This document shows positions 16,902 through 24,423 of a stretch of 45,525 nt of DNA, piece by piece. Within the stretch, counting starts at the first letter, position 1, and each line of letters begins with the position of its first letter. The stretch lies in NCBI GenBank assembly GCA_021373025.1, contig JAJFTL010000038.1, positions 1 to 45,525 of the forward strand, in the 5' to 3' direction. Made by a program: the position numbers and the translations under genes. The notes beneath the pieces were generated by a model, which had not been told where the DNA came from, ran no database searches, and worked only from the letters and a program-made list of their open reading frames with translations. The DNA comes from a bacterium. GTDB taxonomy: Bacteria; Caldisericota; Caldisericia; Cryosericales; Cryosericaceae.

Positions 16902-17630
16902 ATGTGCAGGATGTTCGGGATGGTGGCCGCGACACCGCAATCCATAGCTCCATGGTTGATAGACGGGGAGCCATCGCTGCGCTCTCTGGCGATCGCCGAT
17001 AAATCAGGCGAGGGCAATCCTGACGGATGGGGTATCGGATGGTACGACACCGAAGACAATGCTCCTCACGTGATCAAGGAACCGGAACCAGCAAACGAAT
17101 CGCCGCTGTATGAGCAAACCGCCCACGCGGTCAGTGCTCGTGTTGCTCTTGCGCACGTGCGCCGCAGCAGTGGCACACCCCGCTCGCCTGAGAACACACA
17201 CCCCTTTGTTTCTGGGTCGTGGTTGTTCTGCCACAACGGATCCTGTTCAGGGGAGCACCTGAAGGAGCATCTCCAAGCCGAATTCAGAAAGAGCCTTGCT
17301 GGAGACACTGACAGTGAACTCTACTTCGCATTATTGCGTCAGTACCTCACTTCAGGGGGCGATCCTGTTGAAGGTATCAGGGCAGCAGTACGGACAGTGA
17401 TTGCATTGGGAGATTTCAGTGGACTGAACTTCCTTCTCAGTGACGGGCTACGCATGTACGCCTTCCACTACAGCACTGATCCTGAACGGCACAGCATGTA
17501 CCTGAAGCACAACGAGGGTAGTGAACTGGTTGCAAGCGAACCGCTTGGATCAGGTTCTTGGGAATGGTTGCCAAACGGGTGGCTTGCCATCCTGACATCA
17601 ACGGAGTGCACCACCGTTTTCCTCGTCTGA
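16902..17630 (+). CDS. Class II glutamine amidotransferase (YafJ/EgtC-like)
   Basis: The product has 242 residues. ATG 16902 follows AAGGAGGAATACTG and places Cys at position 2 (MCRMFGMVAA), the N-terminal nucleophile of class II (Ntn) amidotransferases once Met is removed. An earlier in-frame start would bury this Cys, so the start is well supported. Other family blocks are GNPDGWGIGWY, LAHVRRSSGTP with the oxyanion-side Arg, and FCHNGSCSG. Proteins of this size have only the glutaminase domain, like YafJ or EgtC, and hydrolyse glutamine or a gamma-glutamyl amide. No synthase partner is adjacent and the true substrate is unknown. Confidence 0.88.
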   Translation: MCRMFGMVAATPQSIAPWLIDGEPSLRSLAIADKSGEGNPDGWGIGWYDTEDNAPHVIKEPEPANESPLYEQTAHAVSARVALAHVRRSSGTPRSPENTHPFVSGSWLFCHNGSCSGEHLKEHLQAEFRKSLAGDTDSELYFALLRQYLTSGGDPVEGIRAAVRTVIALGDFSGLNFLLSDGLRMYAFHYSTDPERHSMYLKHNEGSELVASEPLGSGSWEWLPNGWLAILTSTECTTVFLV

Positions 17631-17688
17631 ATCAATCGTGCAGGAATCAGTCTGTACCGGGATCCTCCAGTTCCGGGACGCTGAATCT

Positions 17689-17716
17689 TTGCTTTTTGGC
17701 CGTGTTCGTCTACCAT
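17689..17716 (+). promoter_or_regulatory. Possible promoter of uppP
   Basis: TTGCTT (17689-17694), a 16-base spacer and TACCAT (17711-17716) resemble a SigA promoter. The leader of about 30 bases contains the ribosome site TGGAGGTACC before ATG 17755. Confidence 0.35.
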
Positions 17717-17754
17717 GTTGCATGTGATTGAGGTCATACGTGGAGGTACCATAG

Positions 17755-18570
17755 ATGGTACTGTGGAAAAGCGTTGTGCTGGGTATTGTACAGGGGCTGA
17801 CAGAGTTTCTGCCGGTCAGCAGTTCGGGTCACCTGGTCGTATTTTCGGGCCTTCTCAGAGCCGATGCGACCCTCGCTTTTGATGTAGCCCTGCACTTTGG
17901 CAGTCTGATTGCCCTGCTGATTTTCTTCTGGAGGGACGTCGTGGGTCTCTTTCAGGGATTTTTGGCCACGTTTCGCCGGAATCTTACGCATGATGAAGCA
18001 CACAAGCGCAATTTGTTCTGGCTTATCGTGGCGGCGATCATTCCCTCTGGTATCCTCGGAGTGATCTTGGGCTCGACCATTGAGAAGGCTTTTTCCAGTC
18101 CCTATATCGTGGCAGCCATGTTCCTTGTGACAGCACTTCTGCTGTTCCTCCAGCATTACTCTTCAACGAGCAGAACGATTCGCGAGGTTGGGTGGAAGGA
18201 CGCTTTGACCATTGGTATTGGACAGATGTTCGCACTATTGCCAGGTCTCTCGCGTAGCGGCACGACAATGTCGGTCGGAGTTTACCGGGGACTTAAACAA
18301 GAGGATGCTGCCCATTTCAGTTTTCTCATGGCGATTCCGACCATTGCCGGAGCGGCGATTTTCGAACTGAAGGACTTCCTGAAGGCGGGCATGTCCTCCA
18401 GCGCGCTGACAGATGTGGGCATCGGTATCGTTGTCAGTGTGTTGACAAGCCTGGTTGCCATTGGATTGCTGCTCAAGGTCGCGCGCAAGGGCAAGATGCA
18501 ATGGTTTGCTCTCTATTGCCTTGCTGCGGCGGTCTTTACGGTCATAGCTCACTATGTCGGGTTGATCTGA
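17755..18570 (+). CDS. uppP: Undecaprenyl-diphosphate phosphatase
   Basis: This 271-residue polytopic membrane enzyme (BacA/UppP family) dephosphorylates undecaprenyl diphosphate, recycling the lipid carrier for peptidoglycan and other wall polymers. Both family motifs are clear: GIVQGLTEFLPVSSSGHLV near the N-terminus and ALLPGLSRSGTTMSVG near residue 160. About eight membrane helices are predicted and the length is normal. The start ATG at 17755 follows GGAGGTACCATAG. It stands as a single gene about 70 bases before formate-tetrahydrofolate ligase. Family members also give basal bacitracin resistance. Confidence 0.95.
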   Translation: MVLWKSVVLGIVQGLTEFLPVSSSGHLVVFSGLLRADATLAFDVALHFGSLIALLIFFWRDVVGLFQGFLATFRRNLTHDEAHKRNLFWLIVAAIIPSGILGVILGSTIEKAFSSPYIVAAMFLVTALLLFLQHYSSTSRTIREVGWKDALTIGIGQMFALLPGLSRSGTTMSVGVYRGLKQEDAAHFSFLMAIPTIAGAAIFELKDFLKAGMSSSALTDVGIGIVVSVLTSLVAIGLLLKVARKGKMQWFALYCLAAAVFTVIAHYVGLI

Positions 18571-18639
18571 TGTTGTCCTGTGAGTGGCATGTGCATTGAA
18601 TGTATAGTAATCTGTACTTGGCAAAGAGGAGCGTGAGTC

Positions 18640-20343
18640 ATGTTCGAAAAAGCAGTTGACAAGAAAGACATTGGTGCTCTTGCCCTGTCGCTCGGGATCA
18701 AGGACGAGGAGATCGATTACTTCGGCAGGTACATGGGAAAAGTCGATTACCACGTTCTGAACCGGCTGCAAGATCGACCGGACGGAAAGTACATCGATGT
18801 GACGGCGATTACACCCACGCCCTTCGGCGAAGGCAAGACAGTCACAACCATTGGGCTTGGCATGGCATTGAACAAACTGGGATTCAAGACGGTCAATGCA
18901 CTGCGTGAGCCATCCATGGGGCCGGTCTTTGGTATCAAGGGTGGGGGCACAGGTGGTGGCAAGTCAGCGCTGTTTCCCATGGAACAAATCAACCTGCATT
19001 TCACGGGCGACATCCATGCGGTGGAGACGGCTACCAACCTCCTGGCCGCGGTGGTAGACAATCACATCTTCCAGGGAAATGAGTTGGACATTGATCCTCA
19101 AACCATCAGCTGGCGCCGGACCATGGACGTGGAAGATCGCTCAATGCGCAAGCTCACTATCCATCTGACTGAGAAGAAGGACGGGGTCAAGACAGACACA
19201 ACCTATGAAACTGGCTTCGACATTGCTGCTGCTTCTCCGATCATGGCTATCATGGGCCTGACGACAGGATTTGAGGACCTGCATCAGCGTCTCTCTGAGA
19301 TCGTGGTGGCCTTCAGCAGGAGTGGAGCTGCCATTACCGTGGCGGATTTGGGTGCGACAGGGGGTCTGGCCGCAGTGCTGAAGGATGCCATCTATCCAAA
19401 CCTCGTTCAGACGGAGGAAGGTACCCCTTCCTTTGTTCACATTGGGCCGTTTGCCAACATCGCCTTTGGCAACAACTCTGTCCTGTCGGACCGCATAGCG
19501 CTGAAACTCGGTGATTATGTGGTGACCGAAAGCGGGTTTGGCGCAGACATGGGATTCGAAAAACTTATGGATATCAAGCTGCGACAGGCTGGTATGAAAG
19601 CACCTGATTGCGTCGTCATCGTGGCTACAGTGCGCGCGCTCAAAATGCACGGTGGTGCCTTCACCGTCAAGCCAGGGAAGAAGCTTGACCCTGCTCTTGT
19701 GTCGGCTCCGAACATGGCAGCGCTTGAACTTGGTTGCGAGAACCTTCGGGTGCATGTCGAGAATGTGCGCTCATATGGCCTGCCCGTTGTTGTTGCTATC
19801 AACAGATTCCCGGACGATTCTGCCGAGGAAGTTGCGATGATTCAATCCAAAGCTCTGCAGTTTGGAGCAATCGCTGCCGTACCGCATACATTCTTTGTGG
19901 ATGGTAGTGAAGGTGGGCTGGAGCTGGCGCGGGCCGTCCAGGAAGTAGCGTCAACTTCCAGGGTTGAGGCTGTACATTACCCCTATGAACTGACTGACAC
20001 CATCGAGGAGAAGATGCGCAAGCTTGTCCAGACGATCTATCGTGCCAGCGACATCGACCTGGCACCTTTGGCGGTTGAACGCATCAAGGAGTTTACCACA
20101 GCCGGCTACGACAAATGGCCTATCTGCATGGCAAAGACACATCTTTCGATTAGCCATGACCCTGACGTCAAGGGTGCCCCCTCCGGATACATCTTCCCGA
20201 TCAGGGACATTCGTGCTGCAACTGGGGCACGTTTCCTGTATCCCCTGGGCGGAACCATGCAGACGATGCCGGCACTTCCAAAGGTTCCAGCAATCGTGAA
20301 CATCGACGTGACAGAGGATGGAGTTATCACCGGCCTTCGCTGA
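18640..20343 (+). CDS. fhs: Formate-tetrahydrofolate ligase
   Basis: This 567-residue cytosolic enzyme makes 10-formyl-tetrahydrofolate from formate, THF and ATP, feeding purine synthesis or the methyl branch of acetogenic metabolism. The nucleotide-binding motif TPTPFGEGKTVTT lies near residues 58-70. It is followed by REPSMGPVFGIKGGGTGGG and MDVEDRSMRKL, all typical of the family. The length is close to the usual 555-560. The start ATG at 18640 follows GAGGAGCGTGAGTC. A TATAGT box at 18603-18608 may be the -10 element, but I find no good -35. No folD or other THF gene is adjacent. Confidence 0.97.
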   Translation: MFEKAVDKKDIGALALSLGIKDEEIDYFGRYMGKVDYHVLNRLQDRPDGKYIDVTAITPTPFGEGKTVTTIGLGMALNKLGFKTVNALREPSMGPVFGIKGGGTGGGKSALFPMEQINLHFTGDIHAVETATNLLAAVVDNHIFQGNELDIDPQTISWRRTMDVEDRSMRKLTIHLTEKKDGVKTDTTYETGFDIAAASPIMAIMGLTTGFEDLHQRLSEIVVAFSRSGAAITVADLGATGGLAAVLKDAIYPNLVQTEEGTPSFVHIGPFANIAFGNNSVLSDRIALKLGDYVVTESGFGADMGFEKLMDIKLRQAGMKAPDCVVIVATVRALKMHGGAFTVKPGKKLDPALVSAPNMAALELGCENLRVHVENVRSYGLPVVVAINRFPDDSAEEVAMIQSKALQFGAIAAVPHTFFVDGSEGGLELARAVQEVASTSRVEAVHYPYELTDTIEEKMRKLVQTIYRASDIDLAPLAVERIKEFTTAGYDKWPICMAKTHLSISHDPDVKGAPSGYIFPIRDIRAATGARFLYPLGGTMQTMPALPKVPAIVNIDVTEDGVITGLR

Positions 20344-20401
20344 TTCCGTGCATGCAACTGGCACATGAATGAGCGCATCAGACTGTGTTCATTGTTTCAG
20401 G

Positions 20402-20430
20402 TATACTGAAGTTGTGTAACAACGTACAAC
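20402..20430 (+). promoter_or_regulatory. TATACT box with inverted repeat before rubrerythrin
   Basis: TATACT at 20402-20407 is a likely -10 element without a clear -35. Directly after it GTTGT (20411-20415) and ACAAC (20419-20423) form an inverted repeat around GTA, and a further ACAAC lies at 20426-20430. The position, overlapping the likely transcription start, suggests an operator. It does not look like a classical PerR or Fur box. Confidence 0.4.
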
Positions 20431-20448
20431 TAAATTAGGAGGCTAAAG

Positions 20449-21027
20449 TTGAAACAAACATTCCTCAATTTGGGAGCAGCTTTTGTGGGTGAGTCCATGG
20501 CGCGCAACCGGTACACCATGTACAACAAGGTGGCACGCACCGAGGGATTTGAGCAGATTGCAGCGATCTTTGCCGAGACGGCAGAGCAAGAGCGGGAACA
20601 CGCAAGCATACTGTTCCACTTTCTCCAGGACATCAAGGGTGAAAATGGCAACGAACTAAAACTACCAAATGTACAAGTTCCGCTGGCATTTGGAACGACT
20701 GCCGAGAACCTTCAAGCTGCAATCGACGGTGAACACTACGAGACGACAACCATGTATCCAGGTTTTGCAGATGTCGCCGAGCAGGAAGGCCATACAGACA
20801 TCGCAAGACGTCTCCGTGCAATTGCTGTTGCTGAGGCGCATCACGAGGAGCGGTACACCAAGCTTCTCAAGGAAGTCAAAGGACATTCTGTGTTCAAAAA
20901 GGATCACAAGATTGTCTGGGTATGCCGTGAATGCGGCTATGTGCACGAAGGGACCGAAGCACCGAACATCTGCCCAGCGTGCCATCATGCGCAGAGTTTC
21001 TATCAGGTCAAGGCTGAGGAATACTAG
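20449..21027 (+). CDS. rbr: Rubrerythrin
   Basis: This 192-residue cytosolic peroxide-reducing protein is typical of anaerobes. The ferritin-like diiron domain shows E15, E48-x-x-H51, E95-x-x-E98 and E129-x-x-H132. The C-terminal rubredoxin-like domain binds one iron through C159-x-x-C162 and C175-x-x-C178. The start is TTG at 20449, fixed by AGGAGG six bases upstream (20437-20442); no ATG fits. The 13-base hairpin at 21041-21070 closes the unit, so the gene is probably monocistronic. An inverted repeat at the likely start of transcription suggests regulation. Confidence 0.95.
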   Translation: MKQTFLNLGAAFVGESMARNRYTMYNKVARTEGFEQIAAIFAETAEQEREHASILFHFLQDIKGENGNELKLPNVQVPLAFGTTAENLQAAIDGEHYETTTMYPGFADVAEQEGHTDIARRLRAIAVAEAHHEERYTKLLKEVKGHSVFKKDHKIVWVCRECGYVHEGTEAPNICPACHHAQSFYQVKAEEY

Positions 21028-21040
21028 ATTCAGAAGAACA

Positions 21041-21070
21041 GCCATGGGTCTGCTTACGCAGACCCATGGC
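21041..21070 (+). terminator. Perfect 13-base-pair hairpin after rubrerythrin
   Basis: GCCATGGGTCTGC (21041-21053) pairs perfectly with 21058-21070 around a TTAC loop. It begins 14 bases after the rubrerythrin stop. The sequence after it is not T-rich, so it may end or stabilise the transcript and need not act as a classical intrinsic terminator. Confidence 0.6.
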
Positions 21071-21155
21071 GCTTCAAGTCAATCGACCGTGTATCTTGAC
21101 GGCTGTTTCTCGTGCGCGTCGGGTCCACGTCCAAGTGATCAGGGGCAATCTGACG

Positions 21156-21830
21156 ATGACTAACAGGAAGAAGGCAGCAGGATCCAGCAAGACCCAGGAA
21201 TTGCAGAAGAAGTATCCTAGTCACAAACCAATTCCGCCGAGTACGCGGACCGTTGTCATCACGCTGATCGTGACAGTTGTTTTGTCTCTCCTGATCGTGT
21301 TTGTCATGTTCAGGCAGACTCCCGCTGCACCGCAGTCACTGGGCAAGAGAACCGTGATGCTTGAGACGAACATGGGAACCATCACCCTTGAACTGGATGG
21401 CGACAAGGCTCCCAGAACGGTCGCGCAGTTTCTTGCAAACGTCACGAGTGGCAACTATGATGGTCTTTCATTTCATCGTGTTATAAAAGGCTTCATGATC
21501 CAGGGCGGCGACCCAAACGGCAATGGCACGGGAGGAAATGAGATTCCTTTTGAGGATACAGGCATCAGCCATGTCCGCGGTGTCATCTCCATGGCATCTT
21601 CGCAGGCCGGGGTCACCCAGTCTGATATACAATTCTTCATCATGCAGGGGGATGCGACTGCTCTGGACGGCAAATATGCTTCCTTTGGGAAAGTCATCGA
21701 TGGCATGGACGTCGTCGACAAGATAGCGGATACCCCGGTCGCGGAGAATCCGACAATGCCGGGGGAGACGTCTTCTCCACGTACCAAGATCACCATTATT
21801 CAAGCAACTGAAGTCGGAAATCAGGAGTGA
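21156..21830 (+). CDS. Membrane-anchored cyclophilin-type peptidyl-prolyl isomerase
   Basis: The product has 224 residues from ATG 21156; the longer in-frame extension upstream is not needed. A short basic N-terminus is followed by one membrane helix (about 28-50), so the catalytic domain faces outside. The cyclophilin core shows FHRVIKGFMIQGGDPNGNGTGG, SDIQFFIM and FGKVIDGMDVVDKI; the Arg and Gln of the active site are in place. It isomerises X-Pro bonds and probably helps fold exported proteins (inference). The stop is close to the next cyclophilin gene, and the two look like a duplicated pair, one exported and one cytosolic. Confidence 0.9.
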   Translation: MTNRKKAAGSSKTQELQKKYPSHKPIPPSTRTVVITLIVTVVLSLLIVFVMFRQTPAAPQSLGKRTVMLETNMGTITLELDGDKAPRTVAQFLANVTSGNYDGLSFHRVIKGFMIQGGDPNGNGTGGNEIPFEDTGISHVRGVISMASSQAGVTQSDIQFFIMQGDATALDGKYASFGKVIDGMDVVDKIADTPVAENPTMPGETSSPRTKITIIQATEVGNQE

Positions 21831-21835
21831 AAAGA

Positions 21836-22321
21836 ATGCAAATGAAAAACAGGATGGTCCGTATGGAAACATCGAAGGGCGTCATGACTCTTGAGCTGTA
21901 TACTGCTCGAGCGCCCCGGACGGTGGAGCAGTTCATGGCGACAGTCAATGCTGGCAAGTATGATGGCCTCAAGTTTCATCGTATCATAAAGGACTTTATG
22001 ATACAGGGAGGAGATCCTCTCGGTACTGGCACCGGGGGTGGCAGCGTGAAATTTGAGGGCTCAGATGTCAAGCATGTCCCCGGGGTCATCAGTATGGCTG
22101 CGCAGCAGGCACATGTTGATCAGTCTGACATGCAGTTCTTCATTATGACCGGCACAGCCGATCAGCTGGATGGGAATTACACGGCATTCGGGCATGTCAC
22201 TGAAGGCATGGACGTTCTGTCGGCAATTGCCGCAACACCGGTGGGCCCTGCTCCCTGGGGCGAGCGTTCGCGGCCACTTGAGGACGTCTATATCATCAAC
22301 GTGTCGGAGGTCGGTGGCTAG
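21836..22321 (+). CDS. Cytosolic cyclophilin-type peptidyl-prolyl isomerase
   Basis: This 161-residue single-domain cyclophilin has no signal or membrane segment. Core motifs are FHRIIKDFMIQGGDPLGTGTGG, SDMQFFIM and FGHVTEGMDVL. I chose ATG 21836 because AGGAG at 21823-21827 is eight bases upstream. A GTG at 21827 overlaps that site and the preceding stop, and ATG 21842 is also possible. The gene starts six bases after the membrane-anchored paralog and ends nine bases before a DegV gene, so the three are probably co-transcribed. Confidence 0.9.
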   Translation: MQMKNRMVRMETSKGVMTLELYTARAPRTVEQFMATVNAGKYDGLKFHRIIKDFMIQGGDPLGTGTGGGSVKFEGSDVKHVPGVISMAAQQAHVDQSDMQFFIMTGTADQLDGNYTAFGHVTEGMDVLSAIAATPVGPAPWGERSRPLEDVYIINVSEVGG

Positions 22322-22330
22322 GAGGTTGTC

Positions 22331-23182
22331 ATGGCCCTTCATATCGTGACGGATTCCACCAGCTCACTGCCGAATGGTTTCGCCGAACGGCATGACCTTC
22401 AGGTCGTTTGGCTCAAGGTTTCCGTTAATGGGGTCTTTTTTCGCGAGTTCGTTGAGATATCTCCTGAGACCTTCTATGCGAAGCAGAGGGCTGGCGCGAA
22501 GGTCGGGACAACGCAGCCCAGCCCTGAGGAATTCATTAAGATCTATTCGGAACTGCTGGCTGATCCTGAAGATGAGGTACTGAGCTTGCATCTTTCAGCC
22601 GCCTTGAGCGGGACGCTGAACAGTGCTTATATCGCGGCTGAACAGACTGACCCCGGACGCGTACATCTCTACGATGTGCGCACAACCGGGCCCGGCTTTG
22701 GCTTGATGGTCATGAGTGCTGTCAAGATGGCTGAAAGGGGAGCGAGCGTTCGTGATGTGATTCACATGCTCGATGGGATGCAGTCACGTACACACACCTA
22801 CTTCCTGGTCGGTACCATGAAGTATCTCATCGAGGGCGGACGCGTCGGAAAGGCAGCGGGAGTTGCAGCCAGTATTCTGCAGATCAAGCCGATTCTCACA
22901 GTGCGAGACGGCATCATCGACGTCTATGAGCGTCCCCGGACAATTCGGGCGGCTCATGATCGTTTGTGGGCTATTGTGGACCAGGCGGTCGTACAGGGGA
23001 TAGAGCACATAGGATTTTACTATACGGGCAACAGACCTGAGGTTGAGGCTATGCAGACCACGTTCACAAAAAGAACGGGGATTCCCTCAGTACTGGGTCA
23101 GCTAGGGCCCGACCTTGGGTGCCATACAGGGCCTGACACCGTGGGCATTGTGATTCTGGACTCGTTATCGCGAGCGAATTGA
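22331..23182 (+). CDS. DegV family protein (FakB-like), copy 3
   Basis: The product has 283 residues. Start ATG 22331 follows TAGGAGGTTGTC. DegV elements are HIVTDSTSSLP at the N-terminus, LSAALSGTLNSAY near residue 90 and YLIEGGRVGKAAG near 165. The C-terminus carries LGCHTGPDTVGIVIL, as expected for the fatty-acid-binding fold. It follows the cyclophilin pair by nine bases. It is closer to the DegV at 23569-24417 than to the pair at 8671-10507, sharing the KVGTTQPSPEEF-type loop. Binding of a fatty acid for a FakA-type kinase is the likely role; no kinase is in view. Confidence 0.92.
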   Translation: MALHIVTDSTSSLPNGFAERHDLQVVWLKVSVNGVFFREFVEISPETFYAKQRAGAKVGTTQPSPEEFIKIYSELLADPEDEVLSLHLSAALSGTLNSAYIAAEQTDPGRVHLYDVRTTGPGFGLMVMSAVKMAERGASVRDVIHMLDGMQSRTHTYFLVGTMKYLIEGGRVGKAAGVAASILQIKPILTVRDGIIDVYERPRTIRAAHDRLWAIVDQAVVQGIEHIGFYYTGNRPEVEAMQTTFTKRTGIPSVLGQLGPDLGCHTGPDTVGIVILDSLSRAN

Positions 23183-23237
23183 CCAGAGGGAAATCGAGAG
23201 TGATCCCACACAGCACAACACGCAGAAGAGGCCAGTT

Positions 23238-23490
23238 GTGAGCATCCGCATTGTGAGTGACTCTACCAGGTATCTTCGCTCGGTGAGGTCAAACTCTCTG
23301 GTGTTCCAGTCATGGTCTCTTTTGATGAGGTCTTCTATCGGGAGTTCTCCGGGATATCTGCTGGAGAGTGGTGCTGTGAGCAATATCGTGGTAGGACTGG
23401 ATGCCGTGCAGTCGTGCATTCACATGTACTTCCTTGATCTAGTTCGAGGTCGGTACGCTGGGCGTCATGATTGTGGAGAACGCGGTTTAG
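23238..23490 (+). pseudogene. Decayed DegV pseudogene
   Basis: Pieces of a DegV protein are found in order but in three different frames. SIRIVSDSTRYL starts at GTG 23238 (frame 1). VSFDEVFYREFSGIS near 23315 is in frame 3 and matches VSVNGVFFREFVEIS of the preceding gene. GLDAVQSCIHMYFL near 23394 is in frame 1 and matches LDGMQSRTHTYFL. LGVMIVENAV with a stop at 23488-23490 is in frame 2 and matches the family C-terminus. Only about 84 codons remain of roughly 283, so at least two frameshifts and large internal deletions occurred. It lies between two intact DegV genes, which suggests an array formed by duplication with one dead copy. Confidence 0.8.
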
Positions 23491-23568
23491 TGCGGTCGGG
23501 GGAAATCTCTCCTCGGGACTGTACAAGCATTGACGAAGTCCAGAAGAATACCTGGAGAAGGAGAAACC

Positions 23569-24417
23569 ATGGCAATTCACATTGTTACAGACAGTACGGC
23601 CGCTCTGCCTGAAGGGTATGCCGAGCAGCATGGCGTAACTGTCGTCCCACTCAAAGTTTCACTCGACGGCGAGTACTTTCGCGATGGTATCGATATCACG
23701 AACGATGAGTTTTACCGTCGTCTTGTCGCTGGGGCCAAGGCTGGCACCACTCAGCCATCACCCGAGGAATTTGCATCTGCCTATCGTGCCATCCTCGACA
23801 AGGACCCCGAAGGAGACATCATCTCAATTCACATCAGTTCGCGGATGTCGGGCACGCTTAACTCTGCACTCACCGGGCGTAATCAGGTAGACACAGTCCA
23901 TGTCCGATTTGTGGATACGTGGAATGCAGCGCTTGGTGTCGGCTTTCCAGTCATGCGGGCAGTGGAGCTGGCTGAAGCAGGAGCACCTCTGTGGCAGGTT
24001 ATGGCCGAGGTAGAGGCTCTGTGCCTGCGAACGCACACGTACTTCGTTCTTGAGTCGCTGAAGTACCTCGAGAGAGGAGGGCGCATCGCGAAAGCTGCTG
24101 CCATCGCTGCCAGCATCTTGAAGATCAAGCCCGTTCTGACCTATATCGAAGGCGTTGTTGACGTGGTCGACCGTCCTCGAACCAAGAAGGTCGCGCTGGA
24201 GCATCTATGGGCCATCATCGAGAAGCACGTGCAGAGTGGCGTGGAGTACGTTGGCTTTCAATACGGTGCAAACCGTGGCGAGGTCGAGGAGTTTCAGCGT
24301 GCATTCACGGCCAGGTTCAATCTGCCGAGCATACTGACGCAGCTTGGTCCCGTTGTCGGCACGTATTCAGGCCCGGACATGATCGGTGTTGTCATCACAG
24401 AGAAGAAGGCATCCTAG
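23569..24417 (+). CDS. DegV family protein (FakB-like), copy 4
   Basis: The product has 282 residues. ATG 23569 is chosen because AGAAGGAGAAACC lies just upstream; a start at 23530 would add 13 residues without a ribosome site. DegV elements are HIVTDSTAALPEGYAEQHG, ISSRMSGTLNSAL and YLERGGRIAKAAA. It is a close paralog of the gene at 22331-23182. The stop is six bases before the helical-repeat/CofE-like gene, so both are probably one transcript. It is a probable fatty-acid-binding protein with unknown ligand. Confidence 0.92.
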   Translation: MAIHIVTDSTAALPEGYAEQHGVTVVPLKVSLDGEYFRDGIDITNDEFYRRLVAGAKAGTTQPSPEEFASAYRAILDKDPEGDIISIHISSRMSGTLNSALTGRNQVDTVHVRFVDTWNAALGVGFPVMRAVELAEAGAPLWQVMAEVEALCLRTHTYFVLESLKYLERGGRIAKAAAIAASILKIKPVLTYIEGVVDVVDRPRTKKVALEHLWAIIEKHVQSGVEYVGFQYGANRGEVEEFQRAFTARFNLPSILTQLGPVVGTYSGPDMIGVVITEKKAS

Positions 24418-24423
24418 ACACAG

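Noticed and set aside
18603-18608. TATAGT as a firm fhs promoter
   Set aside because: No acceptable -35 element lies 15-19 bases upstream, so it is mentioned only as a possibility in the fhs entry.
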